Counted from the stretch's first letter, positions 35,062 through 46,968 are shown. The stretch: DNA of 64,000 nt from Megalonaias nervosa (GCA_016617855.1 JAECUM010003286.1:1-64000); one strand, 5' to 3'. Translations and numbers: made by a program. The notes: generated by a model not told the origin, from the sequence alone.

Positions 35062-35795
35062 TACTGTATTATGATCAACAAGATCAAAACTTTCTGAAAG
35101 CAGTGACTTCTGTACCTAACAGTTTAACTTTAGCCAAAGCTTTGAACCCTTTATTGACCATTGCTGTTTAGCATGAGTGACAAGGCTGATTTTCATAGAA
35201 ACTTTTGTGATTGATAAGGTGAACCATAAGGAACCATGTACATGCAGTTTAGAAATAGTAAGGAGAATGGATATTGGCATGTTCATATAACCTTTTACAT
35301 TTTGTAATTTGTAGTGACCTTTGCAGTTTTTGATATCTTTGGGCACTGGTTTTTTTTCTTATACTTTGGTTAAAGAAGTTAAACTTTCAGCTGTTGGCTG
35401 GTACAGCATCTTGTTCAAGTATTCACAAAATTTTGATCCAGTCCAGTTGACTTTTTAAATTTGGCTGAAATTTTACTACTTTTTCTAGTTGAACATCTAG
35501 TATTGCATTATTGATTAGATTACTGTTGCATGGTAACACTTTAGTTCTTCAAAATCTAAAAATCAACTTATGTTCTTTCTATTTTGGATGCAGTATTTGC
35601 AAAAGCTCTGTAAACTTATTTTATCTGGATTGTTAATTTAGTGTTGTAACATGGTTGAGCTGTCAATGAGGACATTTATTCATGTCTTCTTCTCCTATAA
35701 TGTTGAAGGTATGGAGATTTGTTAAATTTGGAGGGATACTGGCAGTTTGGGTGCAAGAATGTACCCTAGTTTACTCAAGGTGCATGCTATTGATA
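35062..35795. other. Unique sequence
   Basis: No gene recognised. Some phrases near 35570-35760 resemble 22560-22640 (ttattttgatat...gcagtatttgcaaaa), possibly an old shared repeat. Confidence 0.4.
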
Positions 35796-36258
35796 GATTT
35801 ATAGTTTATTTTGAGGCTATTGATAGATATATAGTTTACTTTGAGGCTGTTGATTGATTTATAGTTTACTTTGAGGCAATTGATAGATTTATAGTTTATT
35901 TTGAGGCTATTGATTGCTTTATAGTTTACTTTGAGGCAATTAATTGATTTATAGTTTACTTTGAGGCTATTGATTGATTTATAGTTTGAGGCTATTGATT
36001 GATTTATAGTTTGAGGCTATTGATTGATTTATAGTTTACTTTGAGGCTATTGATAGATATATAGTTTACTTTGAAGCTATTGATAGATTTATAGTTTACT
36101 TTGAGGCTATTGATAGATTTATAATACTTTGAGGTTACTGATAGATATATAGTTTACTTTGAGGCTATTGATTGATTTATAGTTTACTTTGAGGCTATTG
36201 ATTGATTTATAGTTTACTTTGAGGCTATTGATAGATATATAGTTTACTTTGAGGCTTT
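35785..36258. repeat. Minisatellite, 30-bp unit, about 16 copies
   Basis: The unit is gattgatttatagtttactt / tgaggctatt, with variants gatagatat and two shortened units (tttatagtttgaggctattg) near 35980-36020. Confidence 0.95.
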
Positions 36259-36352
36259 GACATTCCAGTTATGTTTATGCTTTCCCACCCAAAAGTTGTA
36301 AACAAAAATTCACCTGGCTTTGGGATTTGTACTGTCTTCTGAAATAACTTTT

Positions 36353-36592
36353 TCATAATGTTGTGTTTCTTTCCCACCTTATAAGTGTGGCTGTTTCTAA
36401 ATTTTCTTTATTGTGACCTTGCCCAAAGGCCCTCCTTTGATCTCTTTCTCTTTTTGCATCCAGGATTTCTGATGTGCTCAAGTCAGGCTGACCATAATAT
36501 TTATTCTCTGAAGTTTGATAGTATAATGTTTTATTGACAATATCAAGGAAGATCTTTAACCTCATATCCAAGAGGTATATGGTCTGTATCAT
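36353..36592 (-). mobile_element. LINE fragment (endonuclease-RT linker)
   Basis: The minus frame contains LSTSEILDAKRERDQRRAFG, matching the linker of the large LINE (GWITSEILDAVKTRDYLKAS) and the general W-x-T-x-E-I-L...K-x-R-D block between the endonuclease and RT of CR1/Jockey-type elements. Only this piece is present. Confidence 0.7.
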
Positions 36593-36599
36593 TGACAGC

Positions 36600-37300
36600 T
36601 TTTGATCATTTTCTAACGTACTTCGTGTAGATCAATTTCCAAACTGTCACAATCATAATGTTTATAAGATTTATAGGTTACGGTTTTGTGATGCCTGTTT
36701 GTACTTGTTGACTTTATTTTATGACTATAACAAATGGGTAATAAACGCTGTCATAGATGTATTGTAGGGAGTGTAATGTGGGGCACTTACATTGATAACT
36801 CTGATAAATATGAAGACATGCTAAATTTTACCATAGAATTATAATTTAAATCATGCAGTAGGTGCAGTGTTTCTCATTGTTAGCATACAAAAGTCTCCTA
36901 TTTCATATGGTGCAGACAGATTAGGCTTGATACACAACAGTTTTGATTTTCTTTGCAAACAAATTTTGAATAAAACATCAAGTCCTGTACATCATCACCT
37001 GCATGTACTTGCAGTTTTGGTCCTAATTGCAAAACCGCAGTACATTTGTAAAAACGTGTGTATTAATCTTGCAGTTACTGAATAAAATGTACTAGACAGT
37101 TTCTGGTTCATGCACCTCAGATTATTAATCCCTTTTCTTGGTCATGTGATTTCATTTATATTCCAAAAGCAGCTTTCATATTTGGATTTGTGAATTTTGT
37201 TATGGAGAAATCTTGCATTATGAAAAGGGGCAAACAGTCGTGACATATACTTGTTCTTTGTATTGATAGGGAGATAGTTCATGCCAGTATGATTTAAGGA
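36600..37300. other. Unique sequence
   Basis: Nothing recognised. Confidence 0.4.
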
Positions 37301-37301
37301 C

Positions 37302-37394
37302 TACAGTGTATACTTGATTAAAAGTCTATTATAAAAGTCTGGGTCAGTGCAGTTTGCAGTTAGACTTGTCTTATAAGCGAGTATATACGATATA
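37302..37394 (+). mobile_element. Twin-hairpin MITE, copy 11 (internal deletion)
   Basis: Left end tacagtgtatacttgattaa is joined directly to the last arm of the second hairpin (gtctgggtcagtgcagtttg) and a perfect right end (cttataagcgagtatatacg). About 120 bp are missing from the middle. Confidence 0.8.
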
Positions 37395-37956
37395 CATTAT
37401 TATGAGTTGAATGTACTAGGATAAGTTGTTTTGTGTTCGTTCAGTGATCTCCATTAGATAAAAAAAAGACTAGGATTGAGAACCAGAAAATGTATATATA
37501 AAATATTAAATATGTATGTATCAGTAAAATATATATTAAAATTTCATCTTTTGAAATTTAAGACTCTCTCCTTTTACAAATTCATTGCTGTAGCACTGGT
37601 TGAAATTATGTGATCATCAGAGTACAAGGTTATTGATATGATGTCACTTGTTACGTGAGTGCATTATGCAACATTGAACACAGGGGCAGATGGAACATAA
37701 ATTGAGAAAGAACAAAATGCTTATATGATTTTAAAACTTGCAATGTAACAGTTCTGTGTTAAAATAATTATGAAGTAATTTTCAAGCAGGGATCTCAAAC
37801 ATGCAGCCCTCAGGTTACATACGGCCCATGGAGTTATTTCCTGCGACCCACAATGACACACAGAATTTGCAAAATAATTAATAATGCATACTTTTTCTTC
37901 ACAGCCAGCCAGTTTTAATAAAAATTTGATTGTTACATCATTTTCTCCTTGTTCTG

Positions 37957-38145
37957 TTGGGTCCGCGTAGCTCAGTGGTTAGCATGCCAGACTCAGGACT
38001 AAAAGGGTATGGGTTGAGTCTTACCACCGGACCAGCCTGGGTCAGCTACCATGATGTGTCCTTGAGCAAAACTTTTTACTCCAATTGCCTCAGCACTACA
38101 TAGCCTACTTATGTTGTTGTGCCATAAAGCACAAATCAAACCAAA
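37957..38145 (+). mobile_element. tRNA-derived SINE, family II
   Basis: The head is gcgtagctcagtggttagca (A box) with the B box gggttgagtcttacc. The body has gtcagctaccatgatgtgtc / cttgagcaaaact and the tail gccataaagcacaaatcaaa / cc. Flanks cttgttctg and cttgttgtg are a plausible 9-bp target duplication with one change. Confidence 0.88.
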
Positions 38146-38182
38146 CTTGTTGTGATCATTTCAACTGGCTACCTTTTATGTG

Positions 38183-38423
38183 TGTTGGGCCCTGAGTGGT
38201 TGAGTGGTCTAAAGTGCTCACTGTAACGGATCATTGCCATCTCACCTCTGTCTGCGTGGGTTCGGCCAATGTGGGTATATGAGAAAGCTTGCCAATAGCT
38301 TCTTGTGGGTTGGTGGTTCTTTATGGGGGTTTTCTGGGTTCTTCCTCAACAATTTATACTGGCCGCTATGTATAGCCTATCTTGTGCTGAAAAATGGCGT
38401 TAAACCCTACAACAACAGCAACA
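38183..38423 (+). mobile_element. tRNA-derived SINE, family I, copy in plus orientation
   Basis: Head ccctgagtggttgagtggtc, body gagaaagcttgccaatagct and tail gcgttaaaccctacaacaac. It is flanked by an exact 12-bp duplication accttttatgtg (38171-38182 and 38424-38435). Confidence 0.94.
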
Positions 38424-38607
38424 ACCTTTTATGTGAGCTGCTTTCACTGTATAAAAAGGTTTCAGTGATGTGGTCCTCGGGCCAATGTACTGGTCCTATT
38501 GTGGCCCTCGTGATTTGAGACCCTAGGTTTAAAGTATATGAAAACTTGAGAAACTTTGAATGATTTATGACCTGCAGTGAATAGGCCATGCAGACTGTCT
38601 GTTACAG

Positions 38608-38728
38608 AAAATGCATGTCATCCTTGGTGATGGAAAATAGTATTTAGGTAAGATTGGTACAAGAAGATGCACTTCATCTTTGGCGTTGGAAACCGGTATT
38701 CACCTAAGACTGGTACAAGAAGATGCTA
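38608..38728. repeat. Two-copy tandem repeat, ~58 bp
   Basis: Copies begin aaaatgcatgtcatccttgg and aagatgcacttcatctttgg and share agactggtacaagaagatgc-type ends. Confidence 0.75.
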
Positions 38729-39079
38729 ATCAACCTACATATTTTAAGTGAATTTGGATTGTTTCAGGCCCTTAGCTATATAAACATATATTTTTCAAAA
38801 TCTATGACTTCACCATTTCAAAAGTAATGAACCTGACGGTCTCAGTAACGGTAATTAGGGAAACATCTTTAACTTTTTATGTTTAAGTCTGTATGAAACT
38901 ATTATGGCAGAGATATTTTTAATAGCAGTAATACATAATACCTGTTACTATTGCTTTCCTTTTCCCAAGACCAAATTACTCTCATCCAAATTAGAAAATT
39001 CCATTCTCCTGTTGAATGGAAACTTCCAAAACAGCTAGAACAAAAAGATCTTGGACCCAGTCTGACTCCTACATCATAG

Positions 39080-41640
39080 GCTTATGCACAGTAATCATCA
39101 TTTTTTTCTTGGACACCATTGTTCATATCGGTTGGAAAAATTGCTTTTGTTGCCTTGTTGTCTGATGAGGTTTTGGACCTTGCTGAGAGGCAGTCTCACA
39201 CATATAAGGAGATGAGGGGCCTTCTTTCTCTTTGTCTTCTTGATCCCAGGAGGGTATGGAATCCTTTGCGTCCCTTGGGACTCATCAGAAGAAGACTGAT
39301 CCTTCTTTGGGCCCTGCGGAGCTCAGGAAAAGAGCACTCTTTGATCCCAGGAGGATATAGGATTTTTTTCCTTGGATCCTTGACTGGTTGATTTGATGCC
39401 GTCAGTGGCATTTAGGGTCTGATTCAGGGTCATTCCTGAGGGAAGAAAAACACCAGAAGAGTTTGTGCCAGTCCCCCTGTCATTAGGGCAAGAGCAGCAT
39501 CCTCTAAAGGCCCTTTGCCCAGTGACAAGCAGTTTGCATCACCCTGACAGTTTGAGGAGGGCCCCTTGATTTGATCATTGAATTGAGCAGTCATTGACCA
39601 GGCACCAGTCACTGGTCTCAGAATAATGGTCACTGATAATTAAAGCCCCACGTTGGTATGGGGACAGGGATTGGGTTGATACCCTCTGTCATGATGCCGC
39701 AGATATATCCTGTTGGGGACAAGGTGTCTGACTAAGGAATGGGATCGGATTGGCATCTTCCCCTTTCCTATGTTTCCCCTTAATTTCTACGTGATTTGGG
39801 ACATCCATTTTAGGGAAGTTAGTCTTCCTTTCCATTATTGATGCCACAGATGCCCATGTCTGGGCCTCATAGCATTATGAATGCTGCATTGTCTGCTTGG
39901 TGCTCAAAGAAAAAGGATAGAACTGGTCTTCATTCCTCATACAGTTGAGGAAGGATGGGAAGTATTCTTGTCCTCTTGGAAAGTCTGGTACTATGGGCTG
40001 TCCCCACAAGTTTGGGATGAGGATACTCCTAACTTCAGGTCTCCTCAACAGAGAGATGGGATGGAAAGTCCTTCCTCCCCTCAGAGTTGAGCACAGGATG
40101 AGGAAGTCCTATTGATCTTGGTTGATTCTAGTGAATTATTTGATAAACAGTTCTTCCTTCAGTTTGTGTCCCCTGCCTCCCACCTGCCAACTCAGTGTTG
40201 GGGGTGGGGGTGGGGTGATAGTTCTGGTCCTTTGATAATGGGTATTGAAGGTTAATGCCTTAGCTCAGTTTTTGTCCCATGCCCATAAGCTAAGAGGAAA
40301 GGAACATTTTCTCCAGTTTGAAGAGACTCAAGGGCTGCATGATGTCCAGATCTCATTTTACCCTCTCATTTGGCTAAGGTCGGGGAGCTCTCTCAAAGGT
40401 TTCAAGTGGCTGGAAGTTTACTAGGTAACATATGGGGTGGTCTGTCCCACCTCATCTGAGACCGCTGGTCTCAGCTGCCAGCTATAGAGTGTGTTCTTCA
40501 GTTTGGCCTCTTAAGCACAAGTACCCCATTGATTTTGATGGGGACATGGGTTTACCTTCTAGTGAAGATGCTGGAGGCACTAGAACTTAAAACTATGACA
40601 CTCCTCGCAACAGCCTCACATGCCAATCTTCTTTTTTTCAACAGCCTTATTGCCAGCTATACTCAGCACTTACTGTAGGTGATTGCTAAGATACTGAGCA
40701 TACTTTGTTGCTATGATGGAATTGATCCACCTTCGCAGGGATATTTATCTGGATATTTCGAAGGTCTTACAGGACCACAGTAAGAACTTCTTAGAGATTC
40801 ATCTTTGGAGGTGGAGATACTCTTTTGAGGTCTCACTCCACTGCTGATTCTCAGGACCTGCGTGACTAACAAAACCAGTCCATTGCTCTGCTCCTGAGTC
40901 ATCAAAACTGGCCTGAAAGTGCTCTCATCCTGATTGCCCCTTGGGCCTTCTGATAAATTCTTAAGGAAAATGCAGCATTAATTGTCTCAGAAGCAATCCC
41001 ATTCAAACCTCCTCATTTATCTTTACCTAGATGAAGCAGCATTGGGAACCTGGGGAGGAAAATTGTGGGCTCCTCTCCCATCCTCAAACAGGGGATCTGC
41101 TTCCTTTCTTGTCATCCATCTTTCTTCCCAGAATTCCCATGATTACACAGCTGGTGATCTTGTAATGGGTTTGTTCAGACATCATGAAAGATATGTGTGT
41201 CCTTTCTATTTTAAATTAGGGCTACCAGCTTCATTTCTGGGAGCTCCCTTCACTTTCAGGCTCCCAGTATTTTGATGACTTGTTACAGCACAAGAACCTA
41301 AAAGTGTCTCTCTTGCAGGAACTGTCTCGCTGCTGGTCCATGGAGACCCAACTAGGACTTGTTTCAACCGTTAGACAATCAGAGATAATCTCTCCTTATG
41401 ATTGTGCTTATTCGGAGATGAACCTCTTCACCAATTTAGGGTGAATGGCCAGGATAGACAGAATTCCATCTCATTTGATCTCTCTTCAAGCCAATACTTC
41501 ATTGTTCTTTTGCCTTTAACTATTCTTTTTTTCCTGGAGACCTTGAATTATGTGGAGGACTGCCCCTCCCCCGTAGGAAGACTTTGCTTGCACCCCCTCC
41601 AGTTTCACCCTTTGGTGTACTAGAGACTTCACAGAAGTTT
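39080..41640 (+). pseudogene. Decayed retroelement coding region, probably the RT/RNase H part of a DIRS-like element
   Basis: This stretch is visibly more GC-rich and less repetitive than its surroundings and looks like old coding DNA broken by stops in all frames. Weak traces on the plus strand are YLYLDEAALGTWGGKLWAPL at about 41015-41075, resembling the DAS-x-x-GWGxxL motif of DIRS/Ty3-type RNase H, and PESALILIAPWAF at about 40910-40950, resembling the ilIAPxWP block of DIRS polyproteins. These two are in the reverse of their usual order, so rearrangement or coincidence is possible. The call rests mainly on the better tyrosine-recombinase match downstream (44490-45070). Confidence 0.35.
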
Positions 41641-42141
41641 AACCTACTGTCGCAGCACAGGGGGTCTCTTCATCACAGCAAAACATAGATTCAGCACCAT
41701 CATGCTTGGATTATCTCAAGCAATCCATTTGCCAAGACATGTTTTGAGCAAAGTTGCCAAATGCAAAGGTCTGTGATAAAAAGTTGAGAATCTTCTGTGA
41801 TAGTGCAGTGGTCGACTTTCTTATCTTCCTGTTCAAAGAAAATTCTAAGTCTCTACTGTTAAAAGTCACTGGCCACCTATATTGTACAAATGTGTGATAT
41901 TATTATAGTCATAAACAAAACACATTTATTATGTATGCACACCATAAAAATGTTTAATTAGACTTAAAAATCAGCTTTTAAATGAAAAAATTATTTGGCA
42001 AACAATCGGTAGTTTCCGCGTGCCAAAAACGGATATGACGTACATTTATAGCTTCTATTAAACCTAACCATTCAGGTGTTTAATTTTCCCATGTAAATGA
42101 CTATGTGATATATCTTATGATCGTGCTTTTGTACAGCAAAT

Positions 42142-42275
42142 ATGGTGCACTGTGTTGCATATGGCTGTAACCAAAAGAGTGATGATGGGAAAAGGGGTTC
42201 TTTCTTTTTCCAAAAGACGCTGTTTACCAGAAAAAAAGTGGATTCATGCTGTGGGATCAAAAAGGGTGAGGGATG
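42142..42275 (+). pseudogene. Broken THAP-domain start
   Basis: From an ATG the frame reads MVHCVAYGCNQKSDDGKRGS then FFF, the start of a THAP (C2CH) zinc-finger domain with the first two Cys spaced C-x4-C. The continuation of the domain, with the conserved Trp (LPEKKWIHAVGSKR), is in the +1 frame, so a small indel near 42205 in a T-rich run breaks it. The second Cys/His pair is not found. THAP domains occur in P-element transposases and in host THAP proteins; which of these this derives from cannot be decided here. A first exon of a THAP gene with a sequence error is an alternative. Confidence 0.6.
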
Positions 42276-42307
42276 GGAAAGTTGTATCATTTATGCTGGA
42301 TTATAGT

Positions 42308-42378
42308 CAATTTGGCCCAAAGACAATTCGGCCCAAGACAGTTCGGCCCAACTCGAAAGACAATTCAGCCCAACTTAA
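42308..42378. repeat. Short imperfect repeat of a ggcccaa motif
   Basis: Four imperfect units of the type caattcggcccaa(aga). Similar phrases occur at about 60665-60730. Confidence 0.7.
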
Positions 42379-44199
42379 CAATAGTTTGAACAAGTTCATT
42401 TTCTTCAAACAACAAGTAGATACTGTGTAAGATAGGTTTTAGGAATAGGTTTTAGGAAAAAAACTAAATTTAAACAAACTATCTTGATTTTTTTTTCAGA
42501 GAAAATAATCATATTTCGTAACGTACATATGTATGACAGAAAACACAAACTGACAGATCTTTTTCGTTCTAATTAAAATATTTATATACATTTTTTTGTA
42601 TGCTAAAAATTATATGCATCTGCACAATGACATTCTCAATTTAAGTCTTCCGGTCAAATTATCAATATTGATTTATAAAACAATAATTCTTAACAGATAA
42701 TATTCTACAGAATACATGTACATTTTTGAAGGGTATTGTACATGAGATATTATAACAAATATTTTTTATTTTAGGCTTCATGTTGTAAAACTGCTGCATA
42801 TAATACACACTTGATTACACATGAATGAGAGAGAATAATGTTAAGCGTTTTGTCAGTGTTTAGTTGCTGCAATATGAAGCTCTTACCAGTTAATTTTATT
42901 GTTTGTTTTTATTTTTCAAGTTGTCTTAGTGTGTGCGTGAGTAAATTAAAAGCTTGTCAAATATTAGTCAGTATTGTCAATCATGTTTGCTCCGTTATTC
43001 CATACAAATAAGAAAGGAAATAATTTTGTGTTGAATTTGTGCCCCCCTCCCCTCCCCCCCCCGCACGGTACATAAAAACATTGATAAACATACACTTATT
43101 TGAAAATAAAATGAAAGAAACTAACCTTGCATTGTTATCATTTATTCTTTCTTTTTCATCATGGGAAATTTATTAAAGAAAAAATTATATCCACGAACTC
43201 CGTATATGTAGTTGATGCCGGCTTGCGATTGCATCCTTATTGTAGTGTGTATCGCTTATGTCAAATAACAAAATCGCAAAAGAGACAAAAGTATCACCCG
43301 ATTGCTTGAAGGCACCTGCCATTCATGCATGATAAGTTACAAGGTGCAACTGACCAAGATTGTATTGTATCCAGGTTAACTATATGATGGTATCTCGCAA
43401 ATAAAAATCATTATTTTAAAATACATTCACTGTGAGTGCAAATGATAATCTTTTCACTAGCATGGGTTACAAAAGTATTTTTAAAGCAAGTTATAGTTGT
43501 GTATACTATTTGCCCTGCAAACATCAATTATGATTACATATGGCAAACAAATAGAAGCCCGGGTGATGAATAAACACAACTGGCAGCGAGCAATAAACTC
43601 CTTGCTTAAACTTACTGACAGGATATCAAGGTTATTTTATTACAAAGCAAGGCAACCCCAGAAACTGACTTTGGTACCGTTTAGGTGTGCTGATTTTTTC
43701 TTATGAAGTAGGCTGATATAAGGAAGCCAAGTTTGGTTCCTTTGGATTCTTTTAAGTGTGCTGATTTTTTTTTTTTTTTTTATAAAGTCAGCTGACATAG
43801 GGAAGCCAACATTGATTCCTTTTTACCTGTATTAACGGGAATTTTCAAAATAAATTGAAACAATGGAACAGTTTTGAAAGCGACACAATCTAGTGCGTCA
43901 TGCATGCATATCAATATAAGGCTGAACAGTAAATTAGTTTTCAGTAGTTTCATCAAAATGTTCCCTATCCATAGTTTATAGTGTTTTATTTTTTGACAAC
44001 AAGAAGCGTGTACTTTGTCTCGTGGGATAGATGTACATCATTTCCGGTTGACGTCCTCTGTAGATGGGAAATCGTAGCTAAGGGGAAGTAACAGCATTGT
44101 ATACTTTTATTTCGAGTAATTAAATTATTATTTCTTCTTTACACTTGATAATTTTTTTGTTCTTTTTGTGCAAGTATAACTACTGTTATGTAATGCAAA

Positions 44200-45070
44200 T
44201 CTGACGTAAAAAGAAAAATGTTGGAGTATGGCTGGTGACCTTTGGGGCCTGTAGAGCAGCCCAGTCAAGTTCTCCAAGGGCGTGACCACTGGGTCCAATC
44301 TGCATCTCTCAGAACTTGTCAAGTATTTTGAGCTGAAGAGACCTATATCATGCTGTATTCCCCTTATGAACCATTCCATGAAGCTACTTTTGAGAACCTT
44401 GTCCTTGAATGATCTTCCTGCTTTCCTGCAAGAAGGAACAGGCTTCATGCCTTATATATAGAAAAGGGTTGTTTACAGTTCAAAGGTAATTATGAGTCCA
44501 TTTCTGTCCTTTGGCAACTCGGTTTTCAGGCAGACAACCACTTCTCTTTGGTGCCTCCACTCCCTATCGGGAGTCTGGTTTCAGTTGTATCTGTTGTGTG
44601 CATGATTAAGATTTTGGTTGCTTCAGAAGGGAAGAGAAAAGATAGGATGCATCCTTTCTTACCTATTAAGGGCACCACTGTTTTTTTTGGCATACAACAT
44701 TTCCAGGTGGAATATCCTCACAGTTAATAGAACTTGTCAGTCATCACTGAATGAGACTTTTTCTTCATGAGAATTGATGCCCATGGAGTTAAGGCTGTTA
44801 CTACTTCATGGCAGTGTTCTAGCAGGGGCATTTATAGGTCTGTCAAACTCATTTATCATAGGCATTGTTATGGGAGATATGTTTTGGAAACGTTTCTCCA
44901 TCTGCCAGAGTGAAGACATATTTTCCTTGGGCCCAATAGTTTGAAACAGAAAGTGGCCCAATCTGCTGTCAATTTACAGTAGTGGACACCTACTGTAAGC
45001 GTGAGTACATCATTTTTTTACCAGTTTTTTGAGGCCATCCACCTCCCACTGAACTGACAAGTTCAGGAAG
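44200..45070 (+). pseudogene. Decayed tyrosine recombinase end of a DIRS-like retrotransposon
   Basis: Joined plus-strand frames show, in the order expected for a DIRS-type tyrosine recombinase, VPPLPIGSLVSVVSVVCMIK (about 44550-44610; family pattern vPPLpxGSxxxPVxxlxxMi), HGVKAVTTSW (about 44790; family pattern HevRalatSWa, around the catalytic His/Arg) and a downstream FLHLPE...IFLGP (about 44900-44940; family pattern fYLrd...LGPxVxxQ). Stops and frameshifts break the frame many times, and the catalytic Arg positions read as Lys. Together with 39080-41640 it would form one element split by the 41650-44120 segment. The minus-strand frame at 44128-44448 is only a shadow. Confidence 0.5.
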
Positions 45071-45319
45071 GCCATAGTGATAGGTAATGTATTACTGATA
45101 TTAAAATGTGGCTTTCTTGTAGAGGGTGGGGGTGGGGTAAAACTAATTTTAATAACTAATTTTAATAACATGATACTTACCTGCCACTATTGCAAGATGT
45201 AGTTTTGGTCCAAGTAAAAAAGGCCCATGATATGAAGTTAGACTGGTTCTGTGGTCTTTCACTTCTAGGTGTTCTGGAACTTTTGACCTGATAGGAGGAT
45301 GGAATTTTGTAATTTGTAT

Positions 45320-46360
45320 TATATCATTGCCATGAATATAGTAAAGTAAATGATTCCATATAGTTTCTAAATTCATTGCAAACATGTCTAATATTTTTGA
45401 AAGTGATGATAAAACTGATATAGGTCTATAGTTATTCATATCAGAAAGATCTCCCTTCTTATGTATTAGAGTTGCTTTTGCCAGTTTTTGGAAAAATACC
45501 TGTGGAAATTCTTTGTTTGAAGATATATATAAGTGAAGGTGCAATCAATTACGATGAGGGTTTTAGGAATTTAGCACTTATATTATCGTGACCTGTATCT
45601 AATCTGATATCCAGTTGGTCTTATTCATTTAAAATGAATTCAAGACCTATTTTAGGTATTTTGAATCACTCTTCTTTGCTAATTTTGAAGAAATATGTTC
45701 ATTCATCACTGGAGAATCATTATCTTCTGTGAGATCCACAAGTTTTTCATTTATATTCACAAAGTAATCATTGAGTGCATTTGCAATTTCAAGAGGTTCT
45801 TGCATAATATCACCATTTTCATCATTAATACATGTAAATTGCAGGTTATTGACAGATTTGCCTTTCAAGTCATGGACGGTTTTCCAGAGTTTTCTTGGGT
45901 TCTTTTTTGTAATACTATCAGATATTTCAGTGAAATAGTAAGTTTTCCTTGCCTTTTGAATCATTGACTTGACACTGTTTCTACATAATCTGTAAGTGTC
46001 AGTATCTTTCACTTTATGAATTCTATCCCTTGTCTTAATAGCATTCAGTATATCACCTGTAATACAATTTGGTTGATTTTGTTGCTTGACTCACTTGAAA
46101 TTAATAGGAGCATGAGTGTTATGATGTCAGTATCCAGATGTCAAGAGCATCTGATGGGTCATCAAAAGATTCAATTACTGACCAAGGGATATCTTTAAAT
46201 TCTTTAAAGAATATTTGTGAATTGAATCTTTTCATTATTCAGTACTTGATACATGTATATTTTTGATGATAAGTTATAGGTTTTTGTTTACTTAATTTTT
46301 CATGTACAGCATATAGGATAATGATCACTTAAGGAATATTGGGAACTGCAACTTTGAATG
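45320..46360 (-). mobile_element. Partial CR1/Jockey-like LINE (endonuclease end, linker, start of RT)
   Basis: On the minus strand, reading from high to low coordinates: LSDHYPI at about 46315-46333 (the SDH motif closing the APE endonuclease); then, after breaks, KDTDTYRLCRNSVKSMIQKA (45990-46012 onward), the linker leading into ARKTYYFTEISDSI and RKLWKTVHDLKGK; then FPQVFFQKLAKATLIHKKGD and NNYRPISVLSSLSKI (about 45400-45500), the first RT motifs. The rest of RT and the 3' end are missing. Stops and frameshifts make it inactive. It abuts the DIRS-like relic at its low-coordinate end. Confidence 0.85.
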
Positions 46361-46914
46361 AGCATTTGATTTGCTAAGCATCATTTTACATGCAGTGTTT
46401 ATATTCCTGAATTACAAAGGAGTTGAGGAGAGTTAGCCTGAGGTGGGGGGTTGGGTTGGGTAGGGCATCTTCAAGTTATTGGTTTTGGCTGATTGGGAGG
46501 GTTCCTTAGGGGCAGTTTCTACTCTGATAAATTTCCAAGATTTTCTTGGCTCTTGAATAAAGTTTGCAAAGTTGGATACTTTCATCAACTAAATCTTTAG
46601 TCAGTTACTTGAAGACTTTATCACCTCCAGTCAGGAAATACTAGATTTTTGTGGGAGTTTTTGGGAACATTTCAATCCCAGAATTGCTCTTGCCATTAAC
46701 TATTCAACATATTCAGTGCTCCAAGTTGCGAATAAAATTGTCATATTTGTGACTAAATGCTTAGAATTAGTGAAAACTGTCAGCTTGTGATCTTAAGAAT
46801 CATAATGCATAAACACTTTCTGATTAGATATATATACTGTTTTGCTGTAAAACATTTGGCAGATACAACTTAATTTACAGCATAATCTTTTTCTGATTGT
46901 GAGACAGCTGATTC

Positions 46915-46915
<1 letters not shown>
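46361..46915. other. Unrecognised sequence beside the LINE
   Basis: Possibly more of the LINE's endonuclease region, but too decayed to show a motif. There is a G-rich stretch near 46445-46470. Confidence 0.35.

Positions 46916-46918
<3 letters not shown>

Positions 46919-46968
<50 letters not shown>
46919..46968. repeat. TA microsatellite (~50 bp)
   Basis: Uninterrupted (TA)n. Confidence 0.98.

Larger units (their letters stand above)
37787..38526. mobile_element. Charlie-like hAT transposon carrying two SINEs
   Basis: The left end CAGGGATCTCAAACATGCAG and right end gtgatttgagaccctag form the CAGGGGTCTCAAAC-type inverted repeat of Charlie-like hAT elements. Flanks ttttcaag (37779-37786) and gtttaaag (38527-38534) agree at 6 of 8 positions, compatible with a decayed 8-bp duplication. 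Removing the SINEs at 37957-38145 and 38183-38423 leaves roughly 300 bp without a transposase. Confidence 0.75.
41650..44120. other. Segment interrupting the DIRS-like relic
   Basis: AT-rich sequence unlike the GC-richer relic on both sides, consistent with an insertion. It holds the broken THAP frame at 42142. A short inverted repeat lies near each end (cggatatgacgtacatttat at about 42028 and the complement of cggaaatgatgtacatctat at about 44030). There is a poly-C run near 43045 and a poly-T run near 43767. Confidence 0.4.

Noticed and set aside
44128..44448. 106-codon minus-strand frame as a gene
   Set aside because: It overlaps the plus-strand tyrosine-recombinase-like relic and has no recognisable domain of its own.
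45149..45320. Tail of the minus-strand frame at 45149-45544 as RT
   Set aside because: The RT match stops near 45320. The rest is probably flanking sequence of the DIRS-like relic read by chance in the same frame.
45695..45967. 90-codon plus-strand frame inside the LINE
   Set aside because: It is the shadow of the LINE linker/RT frame on the minus strand.
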